The notes beneath the pieces are model-generated. The model saw only the letters and a list, made by a program, of their open reading frames with translations. It was not told the origin of the DNA and did not search any database. This document shows positions 9,257 to 17,343 of a stretch of DNA of 64,000 nucleotides, piece after piece. Each line of letters opens with the position of its first letter. The stretch's first letter is position 1. This stretch comes from Nitrospinae bacterium bin107 (lineage in GTDB: Bacteria; UBA8248): the NCBI GenBank assembly GCA_002238965.1, contig MPNJ01000002.1, positions 191,001 through 255,000 on the forward strand, in the 5' to 3' direction. The position numbers and the translations under genes were made by a program.

Positions 9257-9805
9257 TCAGGCGGGGGAAGTCTCGTCGCCCTCGCCGAGAGTGCGTTGCA
9301 TGATCACGCAGTCGAGCCATCGGCCGTGCTTGAAGCCGACCGATTGAAGGACGCCTGCGAGCCGGAAGCCGGCTCGCTCGTGCAACTTGACGGAAGCCGC
9401 ATTCGCCGAGTCGCCGATGACGGCGACCATCTGGCGCAAGCCCGATTGAGCGCATGAATCGACCAGCCTGTCGAGCAGCGCCGCACCGAGGCCCTGCCGC
9501 AAGACGCCGCCATCGACGTAGACCGAGTTTTCGACGGTATGGCGGTAGGCGGGCCTTTGGTGGTAAGGCGCCGCGTAGGCGTAACCCCGCACGACGCCTT
9601 CGACCTCCGCGACGAACCAGGGGAGGCCCCTCTCCCTTGCGGTGCGGAAGCGGCGGCGCATCTCCTCGACATCAGGAGGCTGCTCCTCGAACGAGGCCGT
9701 CCCGTGCAGCACGTGATGGGCGTATATCCTCTGGATCGTGGGCAGGTCGTCTTCCGTGGCGTCGCGGACGAGCGGCTCCGCTTTCGAATCGGCCATCACA
9801 GGCAT
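9257..9805 (-). CDS. GNAT acetyltransferase, phosphinothricin/MnaT-like
   Basis: This 182-residue GNAT enzyme should transfer acetyl from acetyl-CoA to an amine. It has the features of the phosphinothricin/methionine-sulfoximine acetyltransferase group: N-terminal VRDATEDDLPTIQRIYAHHV, the WFVAEVEGVVRGYAYA strand pair, ENSVYVDGGVLRQGLGAALL (acetyl-CoA loop, here RQGLGAA) and SVKLHERAGFRLAGVL. An alternative start is ATG 9796 (MADSKAEP). It stands alone and is divergent from the RidA-type gene at 9993. Physiological substrates of this group are often methionine derivatives; resistance to phosphinothricin cannot be assumed. Confidence 0.85.
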   Translation of the reverse strand: MPVMADSKAEPLVRDATEDDLPTIQRIYAHHVLHGTASFEEQPPDVEEMRRRFRTARERGLPWFVAEVEGVVRGYAYAAPYHQRPAYRHTVENSVYVDGGVLRQGLGAALLDRLVDSCAQSGLRQMVAVIGDSANAASVKLHERAGFRLAGVLQSVGFKHGRWLDCVIMQRTLGEGDETSPA

Positions 9806-9992
9806 AGGCGCTCCCCGTTATCGTCAAGCCCTGGATTCCGCGAGCGGGGCGTTCCCGGCGCGCGGCGGTCGGATGCCGGAGTATATACACGGGATGGGCG
9901 CTGCCCGCCATATAGGCCGCGCCCGATGCCGTGTCGCGCACGCCCGCGGCGTGGTAACATGGATTTTCACAAGATCCATTCGAGGAGACATC

Positions 9993-11264
9993 ATGAAGCG
10001 CGTGATTGTTCCAGGAGACTGCCCGGCCTCCCCCAAAGCGCAGTCAGAAGCGATCGAGACCGAACACCTGCTCTTCTTCGCCGGTCAGATGGCGACGGAC
10101 TACGCCACCGGCGTCGCGCCCGAGGCCGCCGTGGACCCCGAGAATCCGTTCGCCGGCCCGCCGCCGATGGCGCGGCAGACCCACGTCATACTCCAGCGGA
10201 TGGGGGAGATACTCGAATGCGCGGGTCTCGGGTTCGAGGACCTGATCCGCATCGAGCAGTTCATCACCGGCCGCGAGCAGGCCGCGTGGTATTCCGCGAC
10301 GAGGCAAAGCTATATGTCCAAGGCGCACCCGACCAGCACGCGGGTGGTGGCGAAAGCCCTGGAAGTGCCCGATGCGCTCATCGCATGCGATGGATTTGCG
10401 CTCAGACCTGAGTCGGGATGGAAAAAACAAACGCACGACCTCGAAATCGTGCCCGGCTCCCTGACCGGCTACCCCGCGGCCATGTCCGCCGGGCCTTTCG
10501 TGCTCATGCCGGGCATGATCGCCACCGATTACGCGACCGGGATTCACCCCGACGCCCGCGTCGATCCGACATTCTGGCACCAGTCCGCCATCAAGCGTCA
10601 GACCGAGTACATCCTCCGCACCAAACAGAAGGTGCTGAACGAACTGGGCCTCGACCTCGAGAACATCGTTCAGACCTCGGTTTATCTCACCCACATGGAG
10701 GATCTTCCGGCGGTCGATCACGTGTGGCGCGAGTTCTTCGCAGACGACCCCCCCGCGCGCAGCGTCATCCCCTGTGACGATCTGGCCATCGGCGGCTCCC
10801 GCATCGAGGTCAGTTCCATCTCCCTGCGCCCGGACGGCGGGCTGGAGCGGCGAACGATACTATCGCCCGACGCCCCGGCTCCCCTCTTCCATGAGCCGCA
10901 TGCCGTCAAGACGGGCTCGTATCTCTGGCTCTCGACGCAAATCGCCGCAGGCGAGAGCGGCCTGGCGCCGGAGGTTCGCGTGAACCCCGGGCTCCCCTGG
11001 CATTCCTCGCCGATCAGACTCCAGACCGAATACATACTCAAAAACGCGGACGCCATCTGCCGCGCGGCGGGAGGCAGCCTCTCCGACGTCGTCAGAAGCC
11101 AGACCGTGTTCCACGACATGAGCGATCTGCACGGCGCATTCGAAGTATGGGGCGGCGCATTCACGGACGCCCCGCCGGTGAACATGAGCGCGCAGACAGC
11201 CACGCCGATGCCCGTGCCCGGATGCCGGATCCTGGCGTCGCTTGCGGCCTATATTCCGGATTGA
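9993..11264 (+). CDS. Triple-domain RidA (YjgF/YER057c/UK114) protein
   Basis: This 423-residue protein is built of three consecutive RidA-like domains (about 1-135, 145-280 and 290-423), each with the family's pattern of a QMATDYATG-type strand, RQT/LQTEYIL helix and a closing hydrophobic strand. ATG 9993 was chosen because CGAGGAGACATC precedes it and no family similarity lies upstream. RidA proteins are usually about 130-residue trimers that hydrolyse reactive enamines and imines. The active-site Arg seems present in domains 1 (TSTRVVAK) and 2 (PARSVIP) but is Asn in domain 3 (PPVNMSAQ). The Glu of the closing motif is kept only in domain 2 (SRIEVSS). A single chain may therefore mimic the trimer with one complete site. 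The reaction is unknown. Confidence 0.82.
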   Translation: MKRVIVPGDCPASPKAQSEAIETEHLLFFAGQMATDYATGVAPEAAVDPENPFAGPPPMARQTHVILQRMGEILECAGLGFEDLIRIEQFITGREQAAWYSATRQSYMSKAHPTSTRVVAKALEVPDALIACDGFALRPESGWKKQTHDLEIVPGSLTGYPAAMSAGPFVLMPGMIATDYATGIHPDARVDPTFWHQSAIKRQTEYILRTKQKVLNELGLDLENIVQTSVYLTHMEDLPAVDHVWREFFADDPPARSVIPCDDLAIGGSRIEVSSISLRPDGGLERRTILSPDAPAPLFHEPHAVKTGSYLWLSTQIAAGESGLAPEVRVNPGLPWHSSPIRLQTEYILKNADAICRAAGGSLSDVVRSQTVFHDMSDLHGAFEVWGGAFTDAPPVNMSAQTATPMPVPGCRILASLAAYIPD

Positions 11265-11949
11265 GAAAAGAAACCTCGCACTGCCCGGCGGCGGAGTCGG
11301 GCGGCTCCCTCGATACGGCCCTTGCGGGCCTACTCGGGATGAGGGGTTCAGAGGGGATCATGCTTCACTCGCTCTCTCTCGGCTTGAAACCAACCCCCTT
11401 GGCCCCCTTATCTGGGGGTAAAAACGATCTCCCCGACTGCGACCTCCACAAACCGCCAACGCCTCTTTCCTCACCCTGAGTAGCGGCGAAGCCGCGTATC
11501 GAAGGGCCCGTCTGACTGAAGCGGCAAGGCATTGCCTTTCCCTCAAGGGAGCGTTGAAAAAGACCTTGCGGGTCGAACCAAACCACTCCCCCCTTGAGGG
11601 TCGGTCTATCCTCCTCGGGTAGACCGACGAAGAGGCAAAGCCCTTGGGCGAAGGCCGATTCGGTGGAGGGACATGCCACGGATAAAAGCTCCCCCCACCA
11701 ACTCGCCTGCGGGCTTCGCTCGTGGTTTGTTCTGCGCATATTATCTGCTAGGATCACAAACATACATAAATCACTAATATACATAAGATAAAGCGCGCTT
11801 GAGATTTCGGGTGACCGACGAGGCATCGAGTCAGGAATGCGATTGTTCGTATTGATTCGATTTGACGCGACAGGTTTCCACTTTCGCCGTCATTTCTACG
11901 CGGGCTGTGTTCGCCGGGCTGCGGCCCGGCCAGGAGAGGGAGTCGAGAT
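11265..11949. other. Intergenic region of dispersed repeats; no gene seen
   Basis: It contains CACCCTGAGTAGCGGCGAAG followed by CCGCGTATCGAAGG (near 11474-11505, a relative at 55079-55112), a GCGTTGAAAAAGACC motif near 11550, and GCGAAGGCCGATTCGGTGG (11655-11675) that recurs at about 54851 together with the CCCCCCACCA that follows. An AT-rich stretch at 11745-11800 may carry a promoter for the M20 operon. Confidence 0.5.
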
Positions 11950-13305
11950 ATGGAGCAGGCGACGGGCATGGGCGAGCATCGAGAGAAGGTCTTTGCGGCG
12001 ATCGACAAGGAGCGCCTCAAGAAGCTGGGAATGGACCTGGTCGACATCTGGAGTCCCACGGGGGAGGAGAGCGAGATCGCACACTTCCTGGGTGAACGCT
12101 ACGAGTCTATCGGGCTCGCCTCGCGACTCCAGGAGTTCGAGACGGATCGGTTCAACGCGCTGGGCACCCTGCAGGGCGACGGCACCGGAATCGAATTTCT
12201 CTTCTGCGGACATATCGACACCTCCTATTCGGGCAAAGAGCCCGGCCTCCCCAAGCTCCCCGCCTACCAGCCCAACGCCTGGAGCGAGACCGACCCCGCT
12301 ACGGGTGAGGAATGGATTTACGGCCTGGGCATCTACAACATGAAGGGCGCGATCGCCTGCTACGTCGAGGCCTTGAACGCCATCCAGAACGCGGGCGTGA
12401 AACTCAAGGGGAACGTCACCGTCGGGGCGGTGGGCGGCGAGATTGAGATGGGCGCGATCGACCAGTACCAGGGCAAGCACTACCGGGGCGGCGGCTGCGG
12501 CGCCTGCTATCTGGCCACCCACGGCGGCAGCGCCGACATGGCGGTCATCGGCGAGCCCTCGGAGATGCGGGTGGTTCTCGGCCATATGGGCTACGTCTAT
12601 CACAAGATCACCGTCTACGGGACGCCGGCCCACACGACCTACGCGCACAACGCGGTCAACGCCATTTTGAAGATGAAGAAAATCCTCGACGCCCTGGAGC
12701 GCTGGGCGCCCAAGTATCGTGAAGCGCATCCCTACGGAAATTCGAACGCCAACGTGAACATTGCGGCCATCGAGGGCGGCTGGCCCTGGAGGTGCAGCCG
12801 CACCCCCGTTTTCTGCAACCTCTATCTGGATACGCGCCTCTTGCCCAGGCAGCACCCTCTGGAGATCAAGCGCGAGATTCAGGACATCATCGAAGAGATC
12901 GTAGCCGGAGACCCCGACCTCAAGGTGGACCTCGAGATGTACATGTCCAACCCGGGCGCGGAGATCGAAGATGACGAATACATATACGGCGCCATCAAGC
13001 GCGCCCACAAGTCGGTGCACGGCCAGGATCCGGAAACGGTGACCGAGGGCTGGATTTCGGACGCTTCACACATCACGCGCTACGGCATTCCCGCGCTCAA
13101 TTACGGACCCTCCGGCAGGACCCGCTCGGGGGTGCCGGGTTGGGACCCGAACATCGGCGAGCACGTGAGCCTAGAGGACCTCTACCAGACCACGAAGGTC
13201 TATGCGAGCTTGCTGCTTGATGTTTGCGGCAAGCCGAGGGAGGAAATCCTCCCCCACATCCAGCGGAAGATAGACCAGCAGCGCCATAGCACGGTCACGC
13301 TCTAG
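11950..13305 (+). CDS. M20-family zinc hydrolase (ArgE/DapE/ACY1-like)
   Basis: This 451-residue protein should cleave an amide bond in a small N-acyl compound or dipeptide using two metal ions. Visible motifs are FCGHIDTSY (metal His88, catalytic-region Asp90), YGLGIYNMKGA, VGGEIEMG (general-base Glu region, 164-166), VIGEPSEM (Glu202), the dimerisation-domain HTTYAH, and a C-terminal WISDASHITRYGIP with the last metal His. The position that normally holds the Asp bridging both metals (xDMKG) is Asn130 here. Variants with Asn exist, but metal binding may differ. The start at 11950 follows GGAGAGGGAGTCGAGAT. It is followed by an ABC importer on the same strand, suggesting uptake and hydrolysis of one substrate. 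Confidence 0.83.
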   Translation: MEQATGMGEHREKVFAAIDKERLKKLGMDLVDIWSPTGEESEIAHFLGERYESIGLASRLQEFETDRFNALGTLQGDGTGIEFLFCGHIDTSYSGKEPGLPKLPAYQPNAWSETDPATGEEWIYGLGIYNMKGAIACYVEALNAIQNAGVKLKGNVTVGAVGGEIEMGAIDQYQGKHYRGGGCGACYLATHGGSADMAVIGEPSEMRVVLGHMGYVYHKITVYGTPAHTTYAHNAVNAILKMKKILDALERWAPKYREAHPYGNSNANVNIAAIEGGWPWRCSRTPVFCNLYLDTRLLPRQHPLEIKREIQDIIEEIVAGDPDLKVDLEMYMSNPGAEIEDDEYIYGAIKRAHKSVHGQDPETVTEGWISDASHITRYGIPALNYGPSGRTRSGVPGWDPNIGEHVSLEDLYQTTKVYASLLLDVCGKPREEILPHIQRKIDQQRHSTVTL

Positions 13306-13483
13306 CCCCGCGGGAGGAGGAAGCCGGAGGCGCAGTAGGGGATACGGGTTTTTGCCGGGGTATTCAGTTGGACGTCTCGCGGCGTCCGCCTCGGATAAAC
13401 GGAACCTGGGTTTTACGCGGACGTCCGGGGAAGTTCCGGGCGATGTGCGTTTTTCGAGGCTATCACAACAGGGAGGGTGAGCA

Positions 13484-14473
13484 ATGCGTCACACGGAAAG
13501 CAGGAAACGCTTGTTTGTGGTGATTTTACTGGCGGCTTTCGCCTTGGCTGTGGCCGTTCCCTCGTGGGCGGCTCCCAAGAAGTCGCAGTACACATACCTC
13601 ATCGGCTCCACGCCCCAGTTCGCGCCGATGGTGACTGCGGTCCACAAGGGGTTCTACAAGAAGCTGGGGCTCAACGTGAAACTCAAGAAATTCACCTCGG
13701 GCGGCGTCGCCGCGCAGTCGTTCATCGCGGGGCGGGGTGACTTCGTGAACACGGGGGACTGGCCCGCCGTACGCACCTGGCTCCAGACCAAGGGCAAGAT
13801 CGTCGGGCTCCATCCCTCCGCGCACTACACCGAGCTTTCGGTGGTGGTCGCCAAAAAAGGGATCAAGGGCGCCAAGGATTTCATCGGCAAGACGATGGGC
13901 GTATGGCTGGGGACGACGTCTGAGTTCTTCGCGGCCAAATATCTCGACGCCAATGGCGTCAAGCTCTCCGACGTGAAGTACAAGAACGTCAAGCCGGCCG
14001 AGATGGTCGTCGCCCTCGATAGGGGCGACCTGGACGGCTTTACGATTTGGCAGCCCTTCGGCTGGCGGTCGGTCGAGGTGTCGGGAGCGAACAAGGTGCA
14101 CATCCTGAGTACGGGCAAGGGTTTCTTCACCGAATACATGGTCACGTCCGCTCGCAAGGACCTCATCGAGAACGACTTCGACGCCGTGACGGCTCTGATC
14201 AAGGGTACGATCCAGGGGGCCGAATTCTCCGCGAAGAACGTCGACGAAGCGGCGAAGATCGTGGGCAAGGAGTTCAAAGTCCCTGCGGACAAGGCCAGGC
14301 GGATGATCCAGGTCATGAACATGGACGTAGCCTATACGCCGCAGTTTCGAAAAGACATGGACGGTCTCAACAACTTCATGATCTCGAAGGGCAAGTCCAA
14401 GGCCAAGGTGAACTGGAGCACGCTCTTTGACACGCGGGGCCTGAAGTCGGTGAGCCCCAAGCTCATCAAGTAG
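13484..14473 (+). CDS. ABC transporter substrate-binding protein, NitT/TauT/SsuA type
   Basis: This 329-residue periplasmic receptor has a signal peptide (RLFVVILLAAFALAVAVPSWAA). The fold is the NMT1/THI5-SsuA type: PQFAPMVTAVHKGFYKKLGL at the N-terminal lobe, DFVNTGDWPAVRTW in the ligand cleft, GIKGAKDFIGKTMGVWLGTT as the domain crossover, and VALDRGDLDGFTIWQPFG. These systems import sulfonates, nitrate, pyrimidine precursors or similar small molecules; the ligand cannot be read from the sequence. GGGAGGGTGAGC precedes the ATG. It is the first transport gene of a run SBP, ATPase, permease, permease. Confidence 0.87.
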   Translation: MRHTESRKRLFVVILLAAFALAVAVPSWAAPKKSQYTYLIGSTPQFAPMVTAVHKGFYKKLGLNVKLKKFTSGGVAAQSFIAGRGDFVNTGDWPAVRTWLQTKGKIVGLHPSAHYTELSVVVAKKGIKGAKDFIGKTMGVWLGTTSEFFAAKYLDANGVKLSDVKYKNVKPAEMVVALDRGDLDGFTIWQPFGWRSVEVSGANKVHILSTGKGFFTEYMVTSARKDLIENDFDAVTALIKGTIQGAEFSAKNVDEAAKIVGKEFKVPADKARRMIQVMNMDVAYTPQFRKDMDGLNNFMISKGKSKAKVNWSTLFDTRGLKSVSPKLIK

Positions 14474-14546
14474 GCGCCGTTAGATAACGCGGTTTCCCCC
14501 GCCTCCGGCCGGCCAAACGGCCCGGGGGCGGGGACGAGGAGGCGGA

Positions 14547-15332
14547 GTGAGCTGGCGGGTCTTACGCCTGGAGGGCGTGGGGAAGGATTTTACCCGCGCC
14601 GACGGGGGCGTCGCGCAGGTGTTGCGGGACGTCACCCTGACAGTGGAGCGGGGAGCTTTCTTCACCCTCCTCGGACCGAGCGGGTGCGGCAAATCCACCC
14701 TCCTCAACATAGTCGCCGGCTTTGAGGAGGCTACCACCGGAGGCGTTTCCCTCGACGATAACCCCGTCACCGCACCCGGAACGGACAGGACGGTCATATT
14801 CCAGGACGTCAGCAACGCCCTCTTCCCCTGGATGAACGCGCGCGAAAACGTGGAGTTCGGTCCGAAGATGGCCCGCCTCGGCGCCCAGGTGCGCAATGAG
14901 CGGGCCGACAAGTATCTCCGCCTCGTGGGCCTCGACGCCGATAGCGGGAAGTTTCCCTTCGAACTCTCGGGCGGGATGAAGCAGCGCATCCAGATTGCCC
15001 GCGCGCTCGCGAACGACCCGGACATCCTCCTCATGGACGAGCCTTTCGCGGCGCTGGACGCGATCACGAAGAAACACCTTCAGATTGAATTCCGCAAAAT
15101 CTGGGACGAGACGGGCAAGACCATTTTCTACATCACCCACGACATCTTCGAGGCGCTTCTCCTGAGCACCCACCTGGCGGTGATGACGGCCGGGCCGGAG
15201 GCGGGGATCAAGGAGGTCTTTCAGCTCGACCTGCAAGAGCCCCGCTCTCCGTCAAATCCCGATTTCGCCGCCATGTACAGCCGGGTCGAGTCGCTCATCG
15301 ACGAAGAAGTGCAGAGGATGCGCGCCCGGTGA
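14547..15332 (+). CDS. ABC transporter ATPase, NitT/TauT type
   Basis: This 261-residue ATPase has Walker A GPSGCGKST, Q-loop VIFQDVSNALFPWMNARENV, signature LSGGMKQR, Walker B ILLMDEPFAALD and H-loop YITHD, the exact pattern of SsuB/TauB/NrtD-like proteins. GTG 14547 is used because GAGGAGGCGGA sits directly upstream. The last codons overlap the following permease start (GTGA). It should energise the heteromeric permease encoded by the next two genes. Confidence 0.9.
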   Translation: MSWRVLRLEGVGKDFTRADGGVAQVLRDVTLTVERGAFFTLLGPSGCGKSTLLNIVAGFEEATTGGVSLDDNPVTAPGTDRTVIFQDVSNALFPWMNARENVEFGPKMARLGAQVRNERADKYLRLVGLDADSGKFPFELSGGMKQRIQIARALANDPDILLMDEPFAALDAITKKHLQIEFRKIWDETGKTIFYITHDIFEALLLSTHLAVMTAGPEAGIKEVFQLDLQEPRSPSNPDFAAMYSRVESLIDEEVQRMRAR

Positions 15333-16096
15333 ACCCCCCGAAGTTATTTTTAAGAGCGCTGTCGGTCGCCGGGGCGTTCTCCCTGTGGTGGCTGAGCAGC
15401 GGCACCATCTTCAACCCGATACTGGTGCCCCCGCCGCACAAGGTCGCTGTGAACCTCTGGGGGATGACGGCGGACGGCGAGATACTCTTTCACGCCTGGG
15501 CCAGCCTCCGGCGCGTGATCGTCGGTTATGCGTTCGGGTCCGTCCTGGGGATTCTCACCGGGGTCGCCGTTGCGCGGATCCGGATTGCCGAGGACATGCT
15601 CGAGCCCCCCCTTCAGTTCGTACGCAACATTACGCCGGTCGCCATAATTCCGCTGGCGGTGAACGCCTTTGGCCTGGAGGAGCCCAGCAAGTATTTCGTC
15701 ATCATCTATTCGACCATCATTCCGGTTGTCTTCAACACCGCAGCGGGGGTGGCGTCCACCCCCCAGATTCGCGTCCGCGCGGCCATGTGCCTGGGCGCGG
15801 GGCGTTGGGACATCTTTGCGCGCGTAGTGCTGCCCTCGGCCTGGCCGTTCATCCTCACCGGGCTTCGGGTCGCGCTCGGCTTCGCGTTCATGGGCGTGGT
15901 GGCCGCGGAGATGATCGCGGCCGAGACCGGCGTGGGCTACCTCATCATGCAAAGCCGGAACATGCTGCTTCCCGAGCAGATGTTCTCGGGTCTGTTCCTG
16001 CTGGGCCTGATCGGGCTCGTGACGGATCGCGCCTTCCAGTTCACCATCGGAAGGCTCATGCGTCGCTACATGCTGCAGACGGCAGCGTTCGACTGA
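15329..16096 (+). CDS. ABC transporter permease 1, NitT/TauT type
   Basis: This 255-residue inner-membrane protein is of the binding-protein-dependent transport family (SsuC/TauC/NrtB). It has about six helices and the EAA loop AAMCLGAGRWDIFARVVLPSAWP that contacts the ATPase. It starts with GTG inside the end of the ATPase gene, so translation is coupled. A close paralog follows 23 bases downstream; the two probably form a heterodimeric channel. Confidence 0.88.
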   Translation: MNPPKLFLRALSVAGAFSLWWLSSGTIFNPILVPPPHKVAVNLWGMTADGEILFHAWASLRRVIVGYAFGSVLGILTGVAVARIRIAEDMLEPPLQFVRNITPVAIIPLAVNAFGLEEPSKYFVIIYSTIIPVVFNTAAGVASTPQIRVRAAMCLGAGRWDIFARVVLPSAWPFILTGLRVALGFAFMGVVAAEMIAAETGVGYLIMQSRNMLLPEQMFSGLFLLGLIGLVTDRAFQFTIGRLMRRYMLQTAAFD

Positions 16097-16119
16097 GGCG
16101 GAAAGGGAGGTCGGGACGA

Positions 16120-16878
16120 ATGAATGCGGGCAAGCTGGCGAGGCTGTCGGTTTCGATCCTGGTGTTCGTCGGGGTCTGGTGGATGACGAGCGGGACCTTC
16201 TTCGAGGCTGCGATCGTTCCCTCGCCCGTCTCGGTGGCCGAGAAACTCGCCGAGATGATCTGGAACACCGAGCTGTTCGCCCACCTCGGGGCGAGCCTTG
16301 GGCGCATCGTCTTAGGCTACGCCCTGGGCTGCGTCATCGGGATCACGGTCGGGGTGGCGACCGGGGCGATTCGCCTGGCCCGGGACCTCATCGAGCCACC
16401 CCTGGAGTTCTGCCGGAACATCCCGCCGGTGGCCCTCATTCCGCTGGTCGTCTCGATCTTCGGGATCGGCGAGATCGGAAAATACTTCATCATCTCCTAC
16501 GCCGCGGGGATCGCGGTGCTGTTCAACACCGCGGCCGGGGTGGCCTCCACCCCCCAGATCCGGGTGCGTGCCGCCCTTTGCCTGGGCGCGCGCAAACAAG
16601 ACGTCTTCATGCGCATCGTCCTGCCGTCGGCATGGCCCCACATCCTCACCGGGCTGCGGATCGCGCTGGGCTTTTCCTTCATGGGCGTCGTGGCCGCGGA
16701 GATGCTGGCCGCGGACCAGGGAATCGGCTTCCTCATCATGCAGAGCACGAACATCATCGCGCCCGCCGAGATGTTCGTCGGCTTCTTGATGCTGGGCACG
16801 TTCGGCCTCATCACCGACCAGCTCTTCCGGATGACCATCCACAGGCTCATGCGGCGTTATATGATTCCCCTGGCATGA
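16120..16878 (+). CDS. ABC transporter permease 2, NitT/TauT type
   Basis: This 252-residue paralog of the preceding permease shares the VFNTAAGVASTPQIRVRAA-type segment (here LFNTAAGVASTPQIRVRAAL) and the EAA loop ALCLGARKQDVFMRIVLPSA. ATG 16120 has AAAGGGAGG upstream. Most SsuC-type systems use one permease gene as a homodimer, so this tandem duplication points to an asymmetric pore. The stop codon lies inside the first codons of a higA-derived repeat (16875 on), meaning a recombination endpoint falls exactly at the end of this operon. Confidence 0.88.
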   Translation: MNAGKLARLSVSILVFVGVWWMTSGTFFEAAIVPSPVSVAEKLAEMIWNTELFAHLGASLGRIVLGYALGCVIGITVGVATGAIRLARDLIEPPLEFCRNIPPVALIPLVVSIFGIGEIGKYFIISYAAGIAVLFNTAAGVASTPQIRVRAALCLGARKQDVFMRIVLPSAWPHILTGLRIALGFSFMGVVAAEMLAADQGIGFLIMQSTNIIAPAEMFVGFLMLGTFGLITDQLFRMTIHRLMRRYMIPLA

Positions 16879-16970
16879 CATATGACCTCGAAGCGGCGAA
16901 ACGCGAACTCGCCGACGTCCTGCCCGGGATCGAGCCTATGAGTCCGCCGAAAGACGCCATCTCCGCCTGA
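16875..16970 (+). pseudogene. 3' fragment of a higA-like antitoxin gene
   Basis: The frame MTYDLEAAKRELADVLPGIE, then PMSPPKDAISA, matches the last 32 codons of the intact higA at 19426-19779 with a few substitutions. The helix-turn-helix part is missing. The ATG overlaps the permease stop, so it could be translated by coupling, but the product would lack the DNA-binding domain. I read it as the truncated partner copy of the flanking repeat. Confidence 0.7.
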
Positions 16971-17072
16971 AAATCCAGAAGACGGACAACGCCCCGACCG
17001 ACTATCGCGCACCTCCCCTATACGGGGTTGTTGAATACCCTGTTACGAGGCCGGGCGGACCATCGGCGAGGG
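16875..17072. repeat. Left copy of about 198-bp direct repeat (higA end plus downstream DNA)
   Basis: It aligns without large gaps to 19683-19880, covering the last 32 higA codons and about 100 bases of noncoding DNA beyond them, including CCCCTATACGGGGTTGTTGA. Identity is roughly nine in ten bases by eye, so the duplication is not recent. The two copies bracket the ATPase/nuclease-like genes. Confidence 0.75.
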
Positions 17073-17343
17073 GGACGAGACCCCGCCGGTCTGAAACGTG
17101 CGCGGGGGGATTAAGCGGCTATAACTCAATCACTCTGATGATAAGCCGACTGTTCTCTCACCTTTATACGACACACATGGTTAAGACATTACAAGGCAAT
17201 CTTGCCTTTCGGACGTATGCGCACTTATAGTGCGGTGCAGGAATCCATACGCAGAAAAAACAAATGTGAGATTGATGTAATTCGTGCAATTTGCTTCAAG
17301 ACACCTTCGACTACGATACTCTGAGAATCGTGGAGGTGGAGAT
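16971..17343. other. Leader of the AT-rich island; palindrome, no gene seen
   Basis: The first 100 bases belong to the direct repeat. From about 17100 the DNA becomes AT-rich. 17193-17208 is a 16-bp hairpin (AAGGCAA, TC, TTGCCTT), followed by CGTATGCG near 17213 which can pair with CATACG near 17248. These sit where an operator or weak terminator for the next operon could be. No convincing reading frame. Confidence 0.5.
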
